A stretch of 64,000 bases of DNA from Granulicella sibirica (lineage in GTDB: Bacteria > Acidobacteriota > Terriglobia > Terriglobales > Acidobacteriaceae), in assembly GCF_004115155.1 (NCBI RefSeq), contig NZ_RDSM01000006.1, positions 124,001 to 188,000 on the forward strand, given 5' to 3'. The position numbers and the translations under genes were made by a program. Below, piece by piece: positions 1-8,317 of the stretch (within the stretch, counting starts at the first letter, position 1; each line of letters opens with the position of its first letter). The notes beneath the pieces are model-generated. The model made no database searches, was not told where the DNA came from, and was given only the letters and a program-made list of their open reading frames with translations.

Positions 1-86
1 GAAGAAGCCGATCTGGAGAAGATTTTCTCGAAGCGGATGAGATCAACGGCATCAGGCATGGTGACGAGCTTGGCCTGGGCGGACAT
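1..86 (-). CDS. Possible 5' end of a gene running off the window
   Basis: An ATG at 86 on the minus strand opens a frame of 28 codons without a stop up to the window edge. It begins MSAQAKLVTMPDAVDLIR. That opening loosely resembles the start of CoA-transferase subunits, but the residues that follow (FEKIFSRSAS) do not continue that family, so it may be a truncated or chimeric gene. No strong ribosome binding site is visible upstream. Too little is present to name a product. Confidence 0.25.
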   Translation of the reverse strand, partial: MSAQAKLVTMPDAVDLIRFEKIFSRSAS

Positions 87-190
87 TTCGAATTGGTGAG
101 AAGTTTCCCATTGCTCAGGAAAGTCGAATGCCACCAAAGTTGCGCGCCTCATGACTTTCTGAGCACAACTCCGTGGAACTTGCGCGCCGT

Positions 191-673
191 GTACTCGGAA
201 GGACGATACGAAAGGTCGGAACCAGCTATGACCATACTCATGGCTCGACGATTCTGTACCTGGAAGAACGTTGTCCACGTGCCCGGAAGGACGACTGTTG
301 TGTACTCGGAAGAACGACAGATAATACTTTGACAGTGATGTGGGACAAGTGGAGGCTGATTTTTTCTTCGTTTCTCGGAGAGCTATAGGCCTGTACCCGG
401 AAGAACGATGTTGCTCGCCAAAAAACAACTCAACTGTACCCGAAGGAACGACAGGTACATACCAGGAAGGACGATTAACTTGGGTGCCGAGGTTAGGTAA
501 TGCGTACCCGGAAGGACGACGGAGGTATCAAGCAAAAATACCGAAACCGTACCCGGAGGAACGAAACTACATGGCTTATTGAGGGTCGTAGCGTACCCGG
601 AAGGACGAATTTATCGTACTCGGAAGGACGACGAAGATTGTCGAGCGCAGACGGAGTGTACCCGGAAGGACGA
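191..673 (+). repeat. Iteron cluster 1 (about 12 copies of a 16-bp direct repeat)
   Basis: Copies of GTACCCGGAAGGACGA, with one to three changes, begin at 191, 256, 279, 302, 393, 436, 459, 504, 549, 593, 616 and 658. The start-to-start distances (65, 23, 23, 91, 43, 23, 45, 45, 44, 23, 42) are close to multiples of 22 bp, so the copies lie on one face of the helix. All have the same orientation. This is the usual arrangement of initiator-binding iterons in plasmid origins or copy-control loci. The spurious frames across this stretch merely repeat YPEGR or RKDD, which is the iteron translated. Confidence 0.85.
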
Positions 674-894
674 TTTCGGACGACTGGCCTGGAGACGAAC
701 TGTGCGTCCATCATTCAGAGGCATATCTCGCCCGCTCATCTACCACCAATTTTCTGATGTCGATCAAGTGCTGCTATACCATCCAGTGGGACGGAGAGGC
801 CATCTGCGAGGCTCCGTGACTGAAAAAGAGTAGGGTTTGTTCTATAGGACTCCTGGAGCGTCAGGTAGAGCCCATCTGAGCATCCAGTGAGAGG

Positions 895-1136
895 CTGTAT
901 CCAAATTATTTAGTCTTTGCGATCCACACTTTTTATCGTTCATACAGTCTTGCTTAAATCATGTTCTTCTTGAAAAACATCTTGAAACATCTTGCTTCCT
1001 TTAAGCAGTCTGTTTTTGTACCCGGAAGGACGAAAGAATATACCCGGAGGAACGTTCGTAATACCCGGAGGAACGAATGCCCAGACTCGGAAGAACGTCG
1101 AACCGTACCTGGAAGGACGCCGGTGCTTGTGGATTA
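895..1136. other. Putative iteron-type replication origin (AT-rich tract, iterons, DnaA-box-like site)
   Basis: The stretch 895-960 is visibly AT-rich compared with its surroundings and could be the DNA unwinding element. It is followed by five tandem iterons at 1018-1120. A DnaA-box-like 9-mer, TAATCCACA on the minus strand at 1128-1136, is one mismatch from TTATCCACA. The repA stop lies immediately to the right at 1152. This order (AT-rich, iterons, DnaA box, rep) is typical of iteron plasmids. Its function as the origin is inferred. Confidence 0.6.
1018..1120 (+). repeat. Iteron cluster 2 (five tandem copies, 22-bp period)
   Basis: Copies of the same 16-bp element begin at 1018, 1040, 1061, 1083 and 1105, spaced 22, 21, 22 and 22 bp. 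Unlike cluster 1 there are no gaps. The tight array next to a DnaA-box-like site makes this the better candidate for the origin proper, with cluster 1 acting as a titration or handcuffing locus. Confidence 0.85.
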
Positions 1137-1151
1137 TGGTTGTTGACCCAA

Positions 1152-2258
1152 TCACCCGATCCGCCTAGCTGCCTTACCTTGACGAAGAAGATATGTACCA
1201 CCTGTCGGGGGCGCCACCTTCAGTCCGGCCTTTGTGACTTCTGCATTTAGCTCCGGCCATATCTGGATGAAGAACTTAATAGCATCGGCGAAGCGTTGCT
1301 TAATCCGACGCGGATTGGAGTCGCTGCTCCCGAGTTGCTCCCGGATCGATTCCCAGGGAATGACCGAAGGGCTATTTGCCGAGAAGCACCGCCAATAGAG
1401 AAATGTGCAGATGTCTTGCAGCTGAGCATTCCCACGTGTTTGGATCAGTAGTTCTGTCGGAACAGGTACGTGATGTTTGATCAGATCGTTAAACAAGCCC
1501 TCCCCGATCTCAATTCCGTACTTGCTTTTGTTCGGCAAGGGGAGCAGTTCTTGTCCGACGTTTTCAGCGTTCAGGTCCATGCTGGAAGGTAGACGGGTTG
1601 AGCTAAACGCCGACATGTTCGCAGTATCGTTCCGACCGGCACCTTTCCTCGAAACAAAGATCCCCAACGCACGGAGCCTATCAAAGCGATGGCGGAGGTC
1701 AGCGTACGCTTTACCGCCGGTTCCGGTCATACCCAGGTCGGTCATAAACTGTTTCGCGGTGTCCCAGCTCACGTAGCGGCTCCCGGACTTGACAGCCTTA
1801 TCGAGCAAATAATGCAGCAACAAGCGGTCTGACCCGAAGGGCATGTCGGTCGAGGCATCTTGTGCAGTGAACGTTACAGTGACCGTGCTGCCATCTCCCA
1901 AGCGAGCTTTACGTGAAACTTGGCGCTCAGCAGTGCGCGAATATGGCAAGCCACACATAATCAGGGCTTGGGCGAGCTGCATTACGTCAGTTTCGTCCGA
2001 CTGAAGGGCGATTCGAGTCTCGGCACTCTTCATCGCGCGACTGCTCCTCGCGCTGATCACCTCAGCTTTGTGGTCTCTCTTCGGCTTCTGCGGAGGGTTG
2101 CTATGTACAACAAGCTCCTGATCGACCGGCACGAAACGGCCTTCCGCGTCTGCGCGGACTGCTACCCGCTTCCGGGTCCCGGCGAGTACTAGAACTCCCA
2201 TGTCGTTTTCACGGAACTCGCTTATTGTCATCAGTTCTCTGGCTTCAGGCTTCGTCAT
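1152..2258 (-). CDS. repA: RepA-type plasmid replication initiator
   Basis: This 368-residue protein resembles the plasmid RepA family (RepA_C type). Landmarks are a central LIMCGLPYSR segment, then FTAQDASTDMPFGSDRLLLHYLLDKAVKSGS in outline, then FMTDLGMTGTGGKAYADL. These match the initiator's winged-helix core (about residues 80-200) and are followed by a second domain. The ATG at 2258 is preceded by GAAGGA seven bases upstream, so I prefer it to an in-frame TTG at 2303. Iterons lie directly downstream of its stop, and a palindrome at 2369-2405 lies in its promoter region and may control expression. It should bind the iterons and open the origin. Whether the replicon is a small plasmid or a megaplasmid cannot be told from this window. 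Confidence 0.85.
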   Translation of the reverse strand: MTKPEARELMTISEFRENDMGVLVLAGTRKRVAVRADAEGRFVPVDQELVVHSNPPQKPKRDHKAEVISARSSRAMKSAETRIALQSDETDVMQLAQALIMCGLPYSRTAERQVSRKARLGDGSTVTVTFTAQDASTDMPFGSDRLLLHYLLDKAVKSGSRYVSWDTAKQFMTDLGMTGTGGKAYADLRHRFDRLRALGIFVSRKGAGRNDTANMSAFSSTRLPSSMDLNAENVGQELLPLPNKSKYGIEIGEGLFNDLIKHHVPVPTELLIQTRGNAQLQDICTFLYWRCFSANSPSVIPWESIREQLGSSDSNPRRIKQRFADAIKFFIQIWPELNAEVTKAGLKVAPPTGGTYLLRQGKAARRIG

Positions 2259-2368
2259 CTTCTGTCCTTCTCGACCTCTCACTGCTCTTTCAGCAAAAAA
2301 CAAATATCGTGTCCAGCAAACTCGCCGTTAGTGCATACCCACTCTCTAGCGGCTTTGCTCATCCAATT

Positions 2369-2405
2369 TGATTCAGTATGATAGTCATACTGTCACACTG
2401 AATCA
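2369..2405. promoter_or_regulatory. Nested palindrome upstream of repA and vapBC
   Basis: Two perfect inverted repeats are nested here. Outer arms TGATTCAGT (2369-2377) and ACTGAATCA (2397-2405) enclose inner arms AGTATGA (2375-2381) and TCATACT (2385-2391). The inner arm and the adjoining CATACTGTCACACT match the motif of the repeat array upstream of parA. The site lies between the 3' end of vapC and the 5' end of repA. It is a likely operator for repA, possibly bound by the partition protein. Confidence 0.7.
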
Positions 2406-2413
2406 CTCGATTT

Positions 2414-2830
2414 TCAGAGATCGGTGGCCCAATTATCAACACCTACGAGGTCGGGAACCTGGTGGAACGCTTTGTCGTTGGTGACGAGGACGGCTCCCAG
2501 TGAAATTGCATGAGCGGCAATCTGCATGTCGAGGGGACCGAGGGTCTTTCCCATCGCCTCTTGTCTGGCCCGCAAGGGTCCGTACGCCGCAGCCTCTTCC
2601 CTCCCCCACGGCTGGACGGCGACGAGCAGAAGAAACCAGTTCAAAAGTCGCATCCGCTGTTCCCCTATCCCAGATTTTGCGATGCCATAGAGCATCTCCG
2701 CCTCGGTCACTGCGGAAATGCAAGCCAGCTCGCCTACCTGAAGAGACAACATGCGCTGGCGCGTAGCCGGTGACTTACCTTTGAGAAGATAGCTCGCCAT
2801 GTTCGTGTCGAGCATGTAGAGCTGGCTCAT
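2414..2830 (-). CDS. vapC: VapC-type PIN-domain toxin
   Basis: This 138-residue PIN-domain protein has the expected acidic residues: Asp8 in MLDTNM, Glu43 in SAVTEAEML, Asp101 in LGPLDMQIAAHA and Asp119 in VTNDKAF. PIN toxins of this class are ribonucleases that cleave RNA, often initiator tRNA, when freed from their antitoxin. The gene overlaps the upstream antitoxin gene by four bases (ATGA), so the two are translationally coupled. Its place between repA and the par region fits a post-segregational killing module that stabilises the replicon. Confidence 0.9.
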   Translation of the reverse strand: MSQLYMLDTNMASYLLKGKSPATRQRMLSLQVGELACISAVTEAEMLYGIAKSGIGEQRMRLLNWFLLLVAVQPWGREEAAAYGPLRARQEAMGKTLGPLDMQIAAHAISLGAVLVTNDKAFHQVPDLVGVDNWATDL

Positions 2831-3075
2831 AGCTCTTCACGAATCTCGGCGGTACCTTGTGCCCGATTAGTTAGGAAGTCATCGGGAAATGGGTTCTCGT
2901 CAATGGCAGCGAAGAACTCGTGCCAACCTCCGGGAGTTTGCGAGAGTATAAGATCCCCGGTTTGGGGATCACGGCGCACGAAGACCTCTTCGGCTGAAAA
3001 GCGGTACTCGGCTGGAATCGTGACGTGCTGACTGCGTCCGCTCATGAAGACTCGTGCTCTGGCAACTTGGAACAT
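2827..3075 (-). CDS. vapB: VapB-type AbrB-like antitoxin
   Basis: This 82-residue protein carries an N-terminal SpoVT/AbrB-like swapped-hairpin segment (residues about 8-35: VFMSGRSQHVTIPAEYRF) that binds DNA. Its acidic C-terminal half should wrap the VapC active site. The ATG at 3075 has GAGGTG six bases upstream. It overlaps vapC by four bases. Such antitoxins normally repress their own operon with the toxin as co-repressor. Confidence 0.88.
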   Translation of the reverse strand: MFQVARARVFMSGRSQHVTIPAEYRFSAEEVFVRRDPQTGDLILSQTPGGWHEFFAAIDENPFPDDFLTNRAQGTAEIREEL

Positions 3076-3429
3076 ACATTCACCTCAAACTGCTATCCAT
3101 CATTGCTATACAGCGGAAACATGTCAAGGCTGAAGACTATTCGTGCGCGTAAACGCATTAATTCCGTGCGGCTAGAAGTGCATTCTTGCTATTGATAGCA
3201 TGCGTTATTCGAGATCCGTACACCGTACTCCTCTTCGTGAAAGCGCGACCAGGCAATTCTCGCTGTTCTCTTCCCACTGTTCTTCGTCGGCGACTAGTCC
3301 GACCGTCAAGTCGCGCCGATGCATCAACGAGCCGGTCAATAGGTCTATTAGCTCGTAGTAAGACGGAACGGTCCGCGTATCAGCCCTTCAGGAAAGGTGC
3401 GGCCGGCGATCATGGAGTGATTGGTGGCT

Positions 3430-4369
3430 TCGCACATTGTCCAAGGCTCAGTATTCCGACGTCGAAAGTTTCGATCGGCAAAAGTCTGGAGAAAGTGAAA
3501 CTCATACTGTCACACTGTCGGCGGCTAGCGATCAGAAAACCTCTATGCCGCTAACGCTCGGCGAATCTGCGCACCCGTTCGCCGAGCAGACGTCTTCTGT
3601 TCGGAAGAGCTGCGATAAACCTGATCGCACGCCTACAGTATGACTGTCCTACTTTCTTGTGGCATGCGTAGAAGTCCGCTATAAGTCATGAGAAGGCTAG
3701 TGCAGCAACCTCCAGATCTCTCCATCCAGAAACTCATACTGTCATACTCTCTTCACTGAGCAGCGAGCGATCGAGACAGCAGCTGACCATCCAAATACGG
3801 TGCCCGAATCAATGGGTAGGGATGACACTCCTACAGCCAGATTATCAACGGACGAACCGCCTCATGTGTGCTCCTACTGTCCTACTCTCATACTCTCAAA
3901 TGGAATGGCCGGTGGCCTGCGGATTGTCTAAGACTCAATATCCCGCCATCGAAAGTTTGGATCAGCAAAGTCTAGCGACGGTGAAACTCATACTGTCACA
4001 CTTTGCGCTGCTGTGATTAGACAAATCAGTTCCGCTAGTGCTCGACGAAATGCGCATTTTTTGCCGATCAGTGGGGCTTCGTTAGAAAAGCCGCAACAGA
4101 TCTGTCCCAAAACTCCTACAGTATGACAGTCCTACTCTGCTACAGCGCGGAAGGAAAGCCGCTATAGGTAAAATGAGAAGCAAGTAAGTGCAATAATCCC
4201 AGACATGCCAATCAGAAACTCACACGATCTTGATTGACGGCGCTTAATCGAGACAGTGCCTGATCGTCTAGACATTGGGCCTATATTGATGGTTAAGTAT
4301 GACACTCCGACTGTCACACATCACAAACTAACTGGCGGTATTCGCACCTACTCTCATACTCTCATACTT
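3430..4369. repeat. Diverged tandem duplication (unit about 480 bp)
   Basis: Segments 3430-3900 and 3915-4369 align along their whole length with many substitutions. Both carry, in order, a GTCTAAGACTCAATATCCCG-like start, GGTGAAACTCATACTGTCAC, a CTACAGTATGACAGTCCTAC element, an AAACTCA element, ATCGAGACAG, then a terminal CTACTCTCATACTCTCA tract. Short motifs inside the unit are better conserved than the DNA between them, which points to selection on protein-binding sites. No coding frame spans it convincingly. Confidence 0.75.
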
Positions 4370-4528
4370 AATAGTCAACGAACGCAGGTTAGAAGTCCCG
4401 CTGAGACTTCATCCGAAATCTATCGGACAGTGTGATAGTAGGTACTCATCCAAGTGCATTGTTAGGAATCCATGCTTATCGCCCGGTGTATGAGAGTATG
4501 AACCTAAGCGTTTAGGAGAGTATGACTT
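3500..4528. promoter_or_regulatory. Centromere-like array of short TACTGTC-type repeats upstream of parA
   Basis: An eight-base motif of the form YCATACTST, also seen as CACACTGT or CCTACTCT, recurs singly and in runs of two or three in both orientations. Clear clusters lie at 3500-3517, 3635-3653, 3732-3751, 3871-3898, 3986-4002, 4112-4138, 4295-4320, 4347-4369, 4486-4500 and 4515-4526. Small ribbon-helix-helix partition proteins of type Ib systems bind arrays of short direct and inverted repeats upstream of parA. The last copy overlaps the parA ribosome binding site, which suggests autoregulation. The assignment as centromere is inferred. Confidence 0.65.
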
Positions 4529-5138
4529 GAAAATAGCCTTCTTGGCCAAAAAGGGTGGGGCAGGGAAAACCACCTCAAGCCTCCTCGTGGCGGAAGCCTT
4601 GAGGCAGGCTGGTAACCACGTAGCCTTACAAGATTTTGACAAACAGGGTTCAAGCACAAAGAGCATTCGGCACTCAAGATCCGAAGTAGAAATAGCTGTG
4701 CCGAAGAACCAGTACACCTACATCGTCTTCGATACCCCTCCTAATCTCGAACACGCGGCTAGTTTGGTTGCGGTTCAACAAGCGGACGTAATTATCATTG
4801 TGACCGGACAGACAGTCGTTGACTTCTGGGAGGTCAGCGAAGCGGTGGAGTTTGCAGAGAAGACAAATCCCCGGGCAGCGGTCCGCGTCCTCATCAATCG
4901 GGTGAAATCAGGAACCATTCTGGCTCGCAGCGTAGACGACTCAGTGGCGGCCCTAAAAATCAAAGCACTGAAGACCCAAATACCGGACCGGCAGGTCTTC
5001 GCTCATTTCGTCGGTGGAGGAGGCTGGAACGTACTCGATCGCAGCGCTCAAGCGCTCGCGGGTCAATTGGCTTTGGAGATCGTCAGTCTTCCACAAACTT
5101 CTCTGGTGCAGGGAAGCAAAGAACGAGCGAGGGCATAA
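4527..5138 (+). CDS. parA: ParA-family partition ATPase (short, type Ib-like)
   Basis: This 203-residue P-loop ATPase has a deviant Walker A KGGAGKTT at residues 9-16, the A' segment DFDKQGSS at 37-43 and Walker B YIVFDTPP at 65-72. ParA ATPases pattern the nucleoid and pull plasmid copies apart together with a centromere-binding partner. There is no N-terminal DNA-binding domain, as in type Ib ParA. The start is a TTG at 4527 with GGAG eight bases upstream; the ATG at 4522 is out of frame and followed at once by a stop. The ribosome binding site lies inside a copy of the upstream repeat motif. The partner gene follows after nine bases. Confidence 0.88.
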   Translation: MKIAFLAKKGGAGKTTSSLLVAEALRQAGNHVALQDFDKQGSSTKSIRHSRSEVEIAVPKNQYTYIVFDTPPNLEHAASLVAVQQADVIIIVTGQTVVDFWEVSEAVEFAEKTNPRAAVRVLINRVKSGTILARSVDDSVAALKIKALKTQIPDRQVFAHFVGGGGWNVLDRSAQALAGQLALEIVSLPQTSLVQGSKERARA

Positions 5139-5147
5139 CCGGTACCC

Positions 5148-5600
5148 ATGGCAAAAGCAAAATATCACCCGCTCCAAGCCATCAAAAACGACCCACTCGC
5201 CAGCCTCAAAGCGGCGACTACCGAACGAGTCGACTCTGAGATGTCTTTGACCCAGCAAAATCCAGGAACTCCGGATGGCAATCTAGCGCCGCGGAATAAC
5301 GGTCCAGCCACCATCCAAGCCCCGCCGTCCCAAGCAGCCCGGCCGCAGCTGTCGAGTGCGCCCGTCAAACCGCTCTCTTCATCACTGAAGCCGTCCCGAA
5401 ATACGGTTTATCTCTACCCGGAGGATTTGACCAAACTGCGGCAACTCAGCGGCTACGCGTCCACTGAGCATGGAGTTCGAGCCAATGACAGCATGATCGT
5501 GCGCGCTGCACTTTCCCTTATAGAAGCCGACGTTAGGTTTCTCCATGCGCTTAGAGATGCCGAGCTATCCGATCGAAGGCGGACTTCCAGGCGAGGTTAG
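5148..5600 (+). CDS. Small ParB-like centromere-binding protein with C-terminal ribbon-helix-helix
   Basis: The 150-residue product has a Lys/Pro/Gln-rich, probably disordered N-terminal half. It is followed by a segment at residues 84-137 with the pattern of a ribbon-helix-helix fold: a strand NTVYLYPED, a helix, then NDSMIVRAALSLI. It ends in a basic tail. The N-terminal region would carry the short motif that stimulates the ParA ATPase. It has no close named family that I recognise, but size, order and spacing after parA support the role. It probably binds the repeat array at 3500-4528. Confidence 0.7.
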   Translation: MAKAKYHPLQAIKNDPLASLKAATTERVDSEMSLTQQNPGTPDGNLAPRNNGPATIQAPPSQAARPQLSSAPVKPLSSSLKPSRNTVYLYPEDLTKLRQLSGYASTEHGVRANDSMIVRAALSLIEADVRFLHALRDAELSDRRRTSRRG

Positions 5601-5764
5601 GAGAAAGACCGCATCGGTTTGGACAGAACCACATGGACCAGTCTCGAACACGGTTGCTCTTGTGCTAGGAATAGCTGCGCGATCCCGCACTAACGCCTCT
5701 AGGCAATTCTGCGGAGATGCTGTTATTGCACCCGATAATCACGTTATCGTCACATTATAGTTGA

Positions 5765-6710
5765 GTGACACTTCAAATCAGCATCTGGCAGGGAAGTGAC
5801 GAAAATGCCGCTGCAACGGAAGCGCGGCTGATGGACCTGGTGCTCGACGGGGTCACCTCCGGGCACTCCCGTCGGTCCTACCGCACCGGGCTGGCACGAT
5901 TCTTCGCCTGGATCAGGGTCGCAGGGCAGGGGACCGGCTTCACCAAAGCTGTCGTCCAGCAGTACCGGGCAGCGCTGATCGCCGACGGACTCTCCGCGTC
6001 CACCATCAACCTCCGCCTTTCGCCCATCCGGAAGCTGGCACGTGAGCTGGCCGACAACCAGATGCTCGACCCGAAGGTCGCTTCGGCGGTCGAGCGTGTG
6101 CCTGGAGTCGAGAAGCGGGGAACCCGGATCGGAAACTGGCTCATGAAGGATCAGGCCAACCAGCTGCTCAATGCTCCTGACGCCGAGACGCTGGCTGGTA
6201 GGCGTGACCGGGCGATGATCGCTCTCCTGCTCGGTTGTGGTCTGCGCCGAGGGGAGCTGCTCCGTCTCGACGTCGGAGACCTCGAGCAGAGGGAAGGGAG
6301 GTGGGTCATCCCGGACATGCTCGGGAAAGGCAACCGGGTCCGGACCGTCACCGTCCCCGCAGGAGCCAAAGCCCGCATCGATCTCTGGCTTGAGGCGACG
6401 GGGATCACCGCCGGGGCGGATCTTCCGGCCGGTCAACAAGAGCGATGTCATCATCGGAACCGAGATGAAGGACGACAAGGCGGTCTGGAGGCTGGTCCTG
6501 CGCTATGCGAAGCAGACCGAGCTGGGTAAGCTGGCTCCTCACGATCTCCGCCGCACCTGTGCAAAGCTTTGCCGCAAGGCCGGTGGCGACCTCGAGCAGA
6601 TCCAGATCCTGCTTGGTCATGCCAGCTTGTTGACCACAGCGGCCTACCTGGGCACGGAGCAATCCCTGGTTCATGCCGTCAATGACGCGATCGGACTCGA
6701 AATGCGGTAG
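5765..6710 (+). pseudogene. Tyrosine recombinase (integrase) split by one frameshift
   Basis: A GTG at 5765 opens a frame carrying a SAM-like N-terminal core-binding domain (residues 20-110) and the start of the catalytic domain, with Arg161 in GCGLRRGEL. The frame derails at about 6410-6425, near a GCCGGGGCGG run, and the rest continues in another frame: HDLRRTCAKL (His-x-x-Arg), LGHASLLTTAAYLG (second His and the Tyr nucleophile). All catalytic residues are therefore present but divided. Either the gene is a recent pseudogene, or the full enzyme is made by frameshifting, or the sequence has an error. It lacks the extra helix region typical of integron IntI as far as I can judge. It immediately precedes, in the same direction, an array of genes separated by conserved inverted-repeat sites. 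Confidence 0.8.
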
Positions 6711-6792
6711 AAGCGTCCGGTTTTAGCTTCGGGACCGCGCGGTTCCAGACAGCACTTCGGGGTCGAAATTGGTCAAAACGCCGTTTTGGGCG
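6711..6792 (+). repeat. Array site 1 (inverted-repeat element)
   Basis: Starts at the recombinase stop codon. The right arm is clear (GAAATTGGTCAAAACGCCG followed by TTTT). The left arm is more degenerate (CGTCCGGTTTTAGCTTCGG). First member of the dispersed family spread over 6.7-24.8 kb. Confidence 0.75.
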
Positions 6793-6855
6793 CGACGGGA
6801 TCACTGACGACACTGCGACTTACGGAGACTGACTGATCTGACTGCTGTTCAGCGG

Positions 6856-7683
6856 CTACTTCTTTGGACAATCGCTGCAATCAGGCCAGCTCTCGCGATG
6901 TTGGTTCCACCAAGCTCGCGCTCTGAGCGTCTGAAGTGTCGGTAAAGAGGTGGGGCCTTCCCGAGTCGGCCCGAAACTCACTCCGGTCAGTTCCTCCAGA
7001 GCAGTAGCGGCGATATCTTGAGGTACCCAATCAGGATCTTCGAGATAGCCCGCGATCGCGGGGACATCGCTTCTGTCACCCAGGCTCCCAAGAGCTTGAA
7101 GGAGCCATAGGCGGGTCTGCCCGGTGAACAAGGGAAGTTTGGCTCGTATGGAGGGCACCGCCGCTTTGATCCGAAGAGTTTTGAGGGGTAACGAGGCTTG
7201 TTCGACGGCCCCAGGATCTTGTTCTGCCACAAACATCGTTAACAGGTCCGGAACCGCTGATCGAAAGCCAAGGTCTCCGATGACTCTGGCCGCATTAGAA
7301 CGGACTAAGACATCTGGGCTTCTCAAACTGTCATCTAGAAATCGTGCGCAGCCAGCAAAATGTACGTCCCTCATCCCTCGCATCGCCATCCAGCGTGTGT
7401 CCGTCGAGCGGGTACTCTCCGCTAGGTGCAAAAGAGCGGGGCCAGCATTTGGATATCGCTGAGTGATACTCAGCAAATCTTGCTCTTTCTTTGCAAGGTC
7501 GTGTTCCTGGTCAAAGCTCCTCAGAGCCGTAGGTAAAGTCCGCATTGACTGGCTAAGCAAGGAGCTTTGGGCGGCAGTATGCTGGGCGGCATCCTCGAGA
7601 AAGCCAAGAACGGACGCCGCGCGCAAAAGGCCGATTCCCGACAGTGCGACAACAAAAACAACACATTTCGAGCGGCTCGACAT
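6856..7683 (-). CDS. Secreted or membrane-anchored HEAT-repeat protein
   Basis: The 275-residue product starts with a hydrophobic leader (VVFVVALSGIGLLRAASVLG). A helical region follows, with HEAT-like repeats at about residues 95-240, for example NAARVIGDLGFRSAVPDLL and WLLQALGSLGDRSDVPAIAGYL. HEAT solenoids usually bind other proteins; no enzyme domain is visible. A longer frame reaches upstream to 7854, but it would run through array site 2, so I start at the ATG at 7683. The gene stands alone between two array sites and points against the recombinase. Confidence 0.7.
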   Translation of the reverse strand: MSSRSKCVVFVVALSGIGLLRAASVLGFLEDAAQHTAAQSSLLSQSMRTLPTALRSFDQEHDLAKKEQDLLSITQRYPNAGPALLHLAESTRSTDTRWMAMRGMRDVHFAGCARFLDDSLRSPDVLVRSNAARVIGDLGFRSAVPDLLTMFVAEQDPGAVEQASLPLKTLRIKAAVPSIRAKLPLFTGQTRLWLLQALGSLGDRSDVPAIAGYLEDPDWVPQDIAATALEELTGVSFGPTREGPTSLPTLQTLRARAWWNQHRESWPDCSDCPKK

Positions 7684-7749
7684 GCCTTTAACTATCCTCC
7701 TTCCGCTTAATTGGACGAGGGCTGAGCGCTCGGGGGAGCCATAGGTCCT

Positions 7750-7872
7750 GATACAAAACGCCGTCATCGTCACCTGCGCACCGACGCTCCCGCAAACTCG
7801 CGTTTTCGGCAACATCGGCGATTTGGTCGTACTTGACGAGTCGAAGTTTCCCATAACCCCGTTGTTCAGGGA
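7750..7872 (+). repeat. Array site 2
   Basis: A complete copy spans 7788-7872: left arm CGCAAACTCGCGTTTTCGGC then AACATCGG, right arm GTCGAAGTTTCCCATAACC then CCGTTG. An extra right-arm remnant, ACAAAACGCCGTC, lies just upstream at 7754-7766. Confidence 0.75.
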
Positions 7873-7892
7873 ACGGCAGGTGCTAACTGGCT

Positions 7893-8258
7893 TTAGGAAC
7901 CTCCCATAGCGTATTCAAGTGCGATCGTCGTCTCGACCTCCACTGGCACTCCATTGATGAGATAAGGTTTATAAACCCATTGCTTGACGGCTTTCGAGAA
8001 GCTCGTTTGCAGTAATTCGGGTCCACTGATCACCCGTAGCTTTTTGACTGTCCCATCCGTACCAATGATGACTCGCAGTACTACAAGTCCATTGATTTTT
8101 CGCCTTTTCGCTTCCTTTGGGAACTGAGGATCAACCCTTTTTACTAGATCTTTTGCCAGTACGCCGCTTGAAACTCGCACCGGCGCATTTACCGTCGGCT
8201 CCTGCATAGGGCACGGCATAGTCAACACGAAAGTCAATAGCAAAGCGAGCGCCGTCAT
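7893..8258 (-). CDS. Periplasmic TonB C-terminal-domain protein
   Basis: The 121-residue protein has a signal-like N terminus and a TonB C-terminal fold at about residues 35-118. Marker segments are VDPQFPKEAKRRKINGLVVL, IGTDGTVKKLRVISGPELL and AVKQWVYKPYLINGVPVEV. TonB proteins normally pass energy from ExbBD to outer-membrane receptors. This one lacks a proline-rich spacer and, apart from a cleavable-looking leader, a membrane anchor, so it may act as a free periplasmic domain. Its stop codon lies 20 bases from array site 2. Confidence 0.8.
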   Translation of the reverse strand: MTALALLLTFVLTMPCPMQEPTVNAPVRVSSGVLAKDLVKRVDPQFPKEAKRRKINGLVVLRVIIGTDGTVKKLRVISGPELLQTSFSKAVKQWVYKPYLINGVPVEVETTIALEYAMGGS

Positions 8259-8317
8259 TTACTGACGAATTCTAAGCCCTGGAGCGCTGCTTGGGAATAT
8301 GGCGAGCAGGCCCGCTC

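Noticed and set aside
93..833. Several frames of 60-85 codons with recurring YPEGR, RKDD and VPGRT words
   Set aside because: They are the 16-bp iteron read in three frames; they lack binding sites and overlap each other.
191..1120. Possible CRISPR array because of regularly spaced repeats
   Set aside because: Repeat units are 16 bp and degenerate, gaps are 5-75 bp in multiples of helical turns, there are no uniform spacers and no cas genes.
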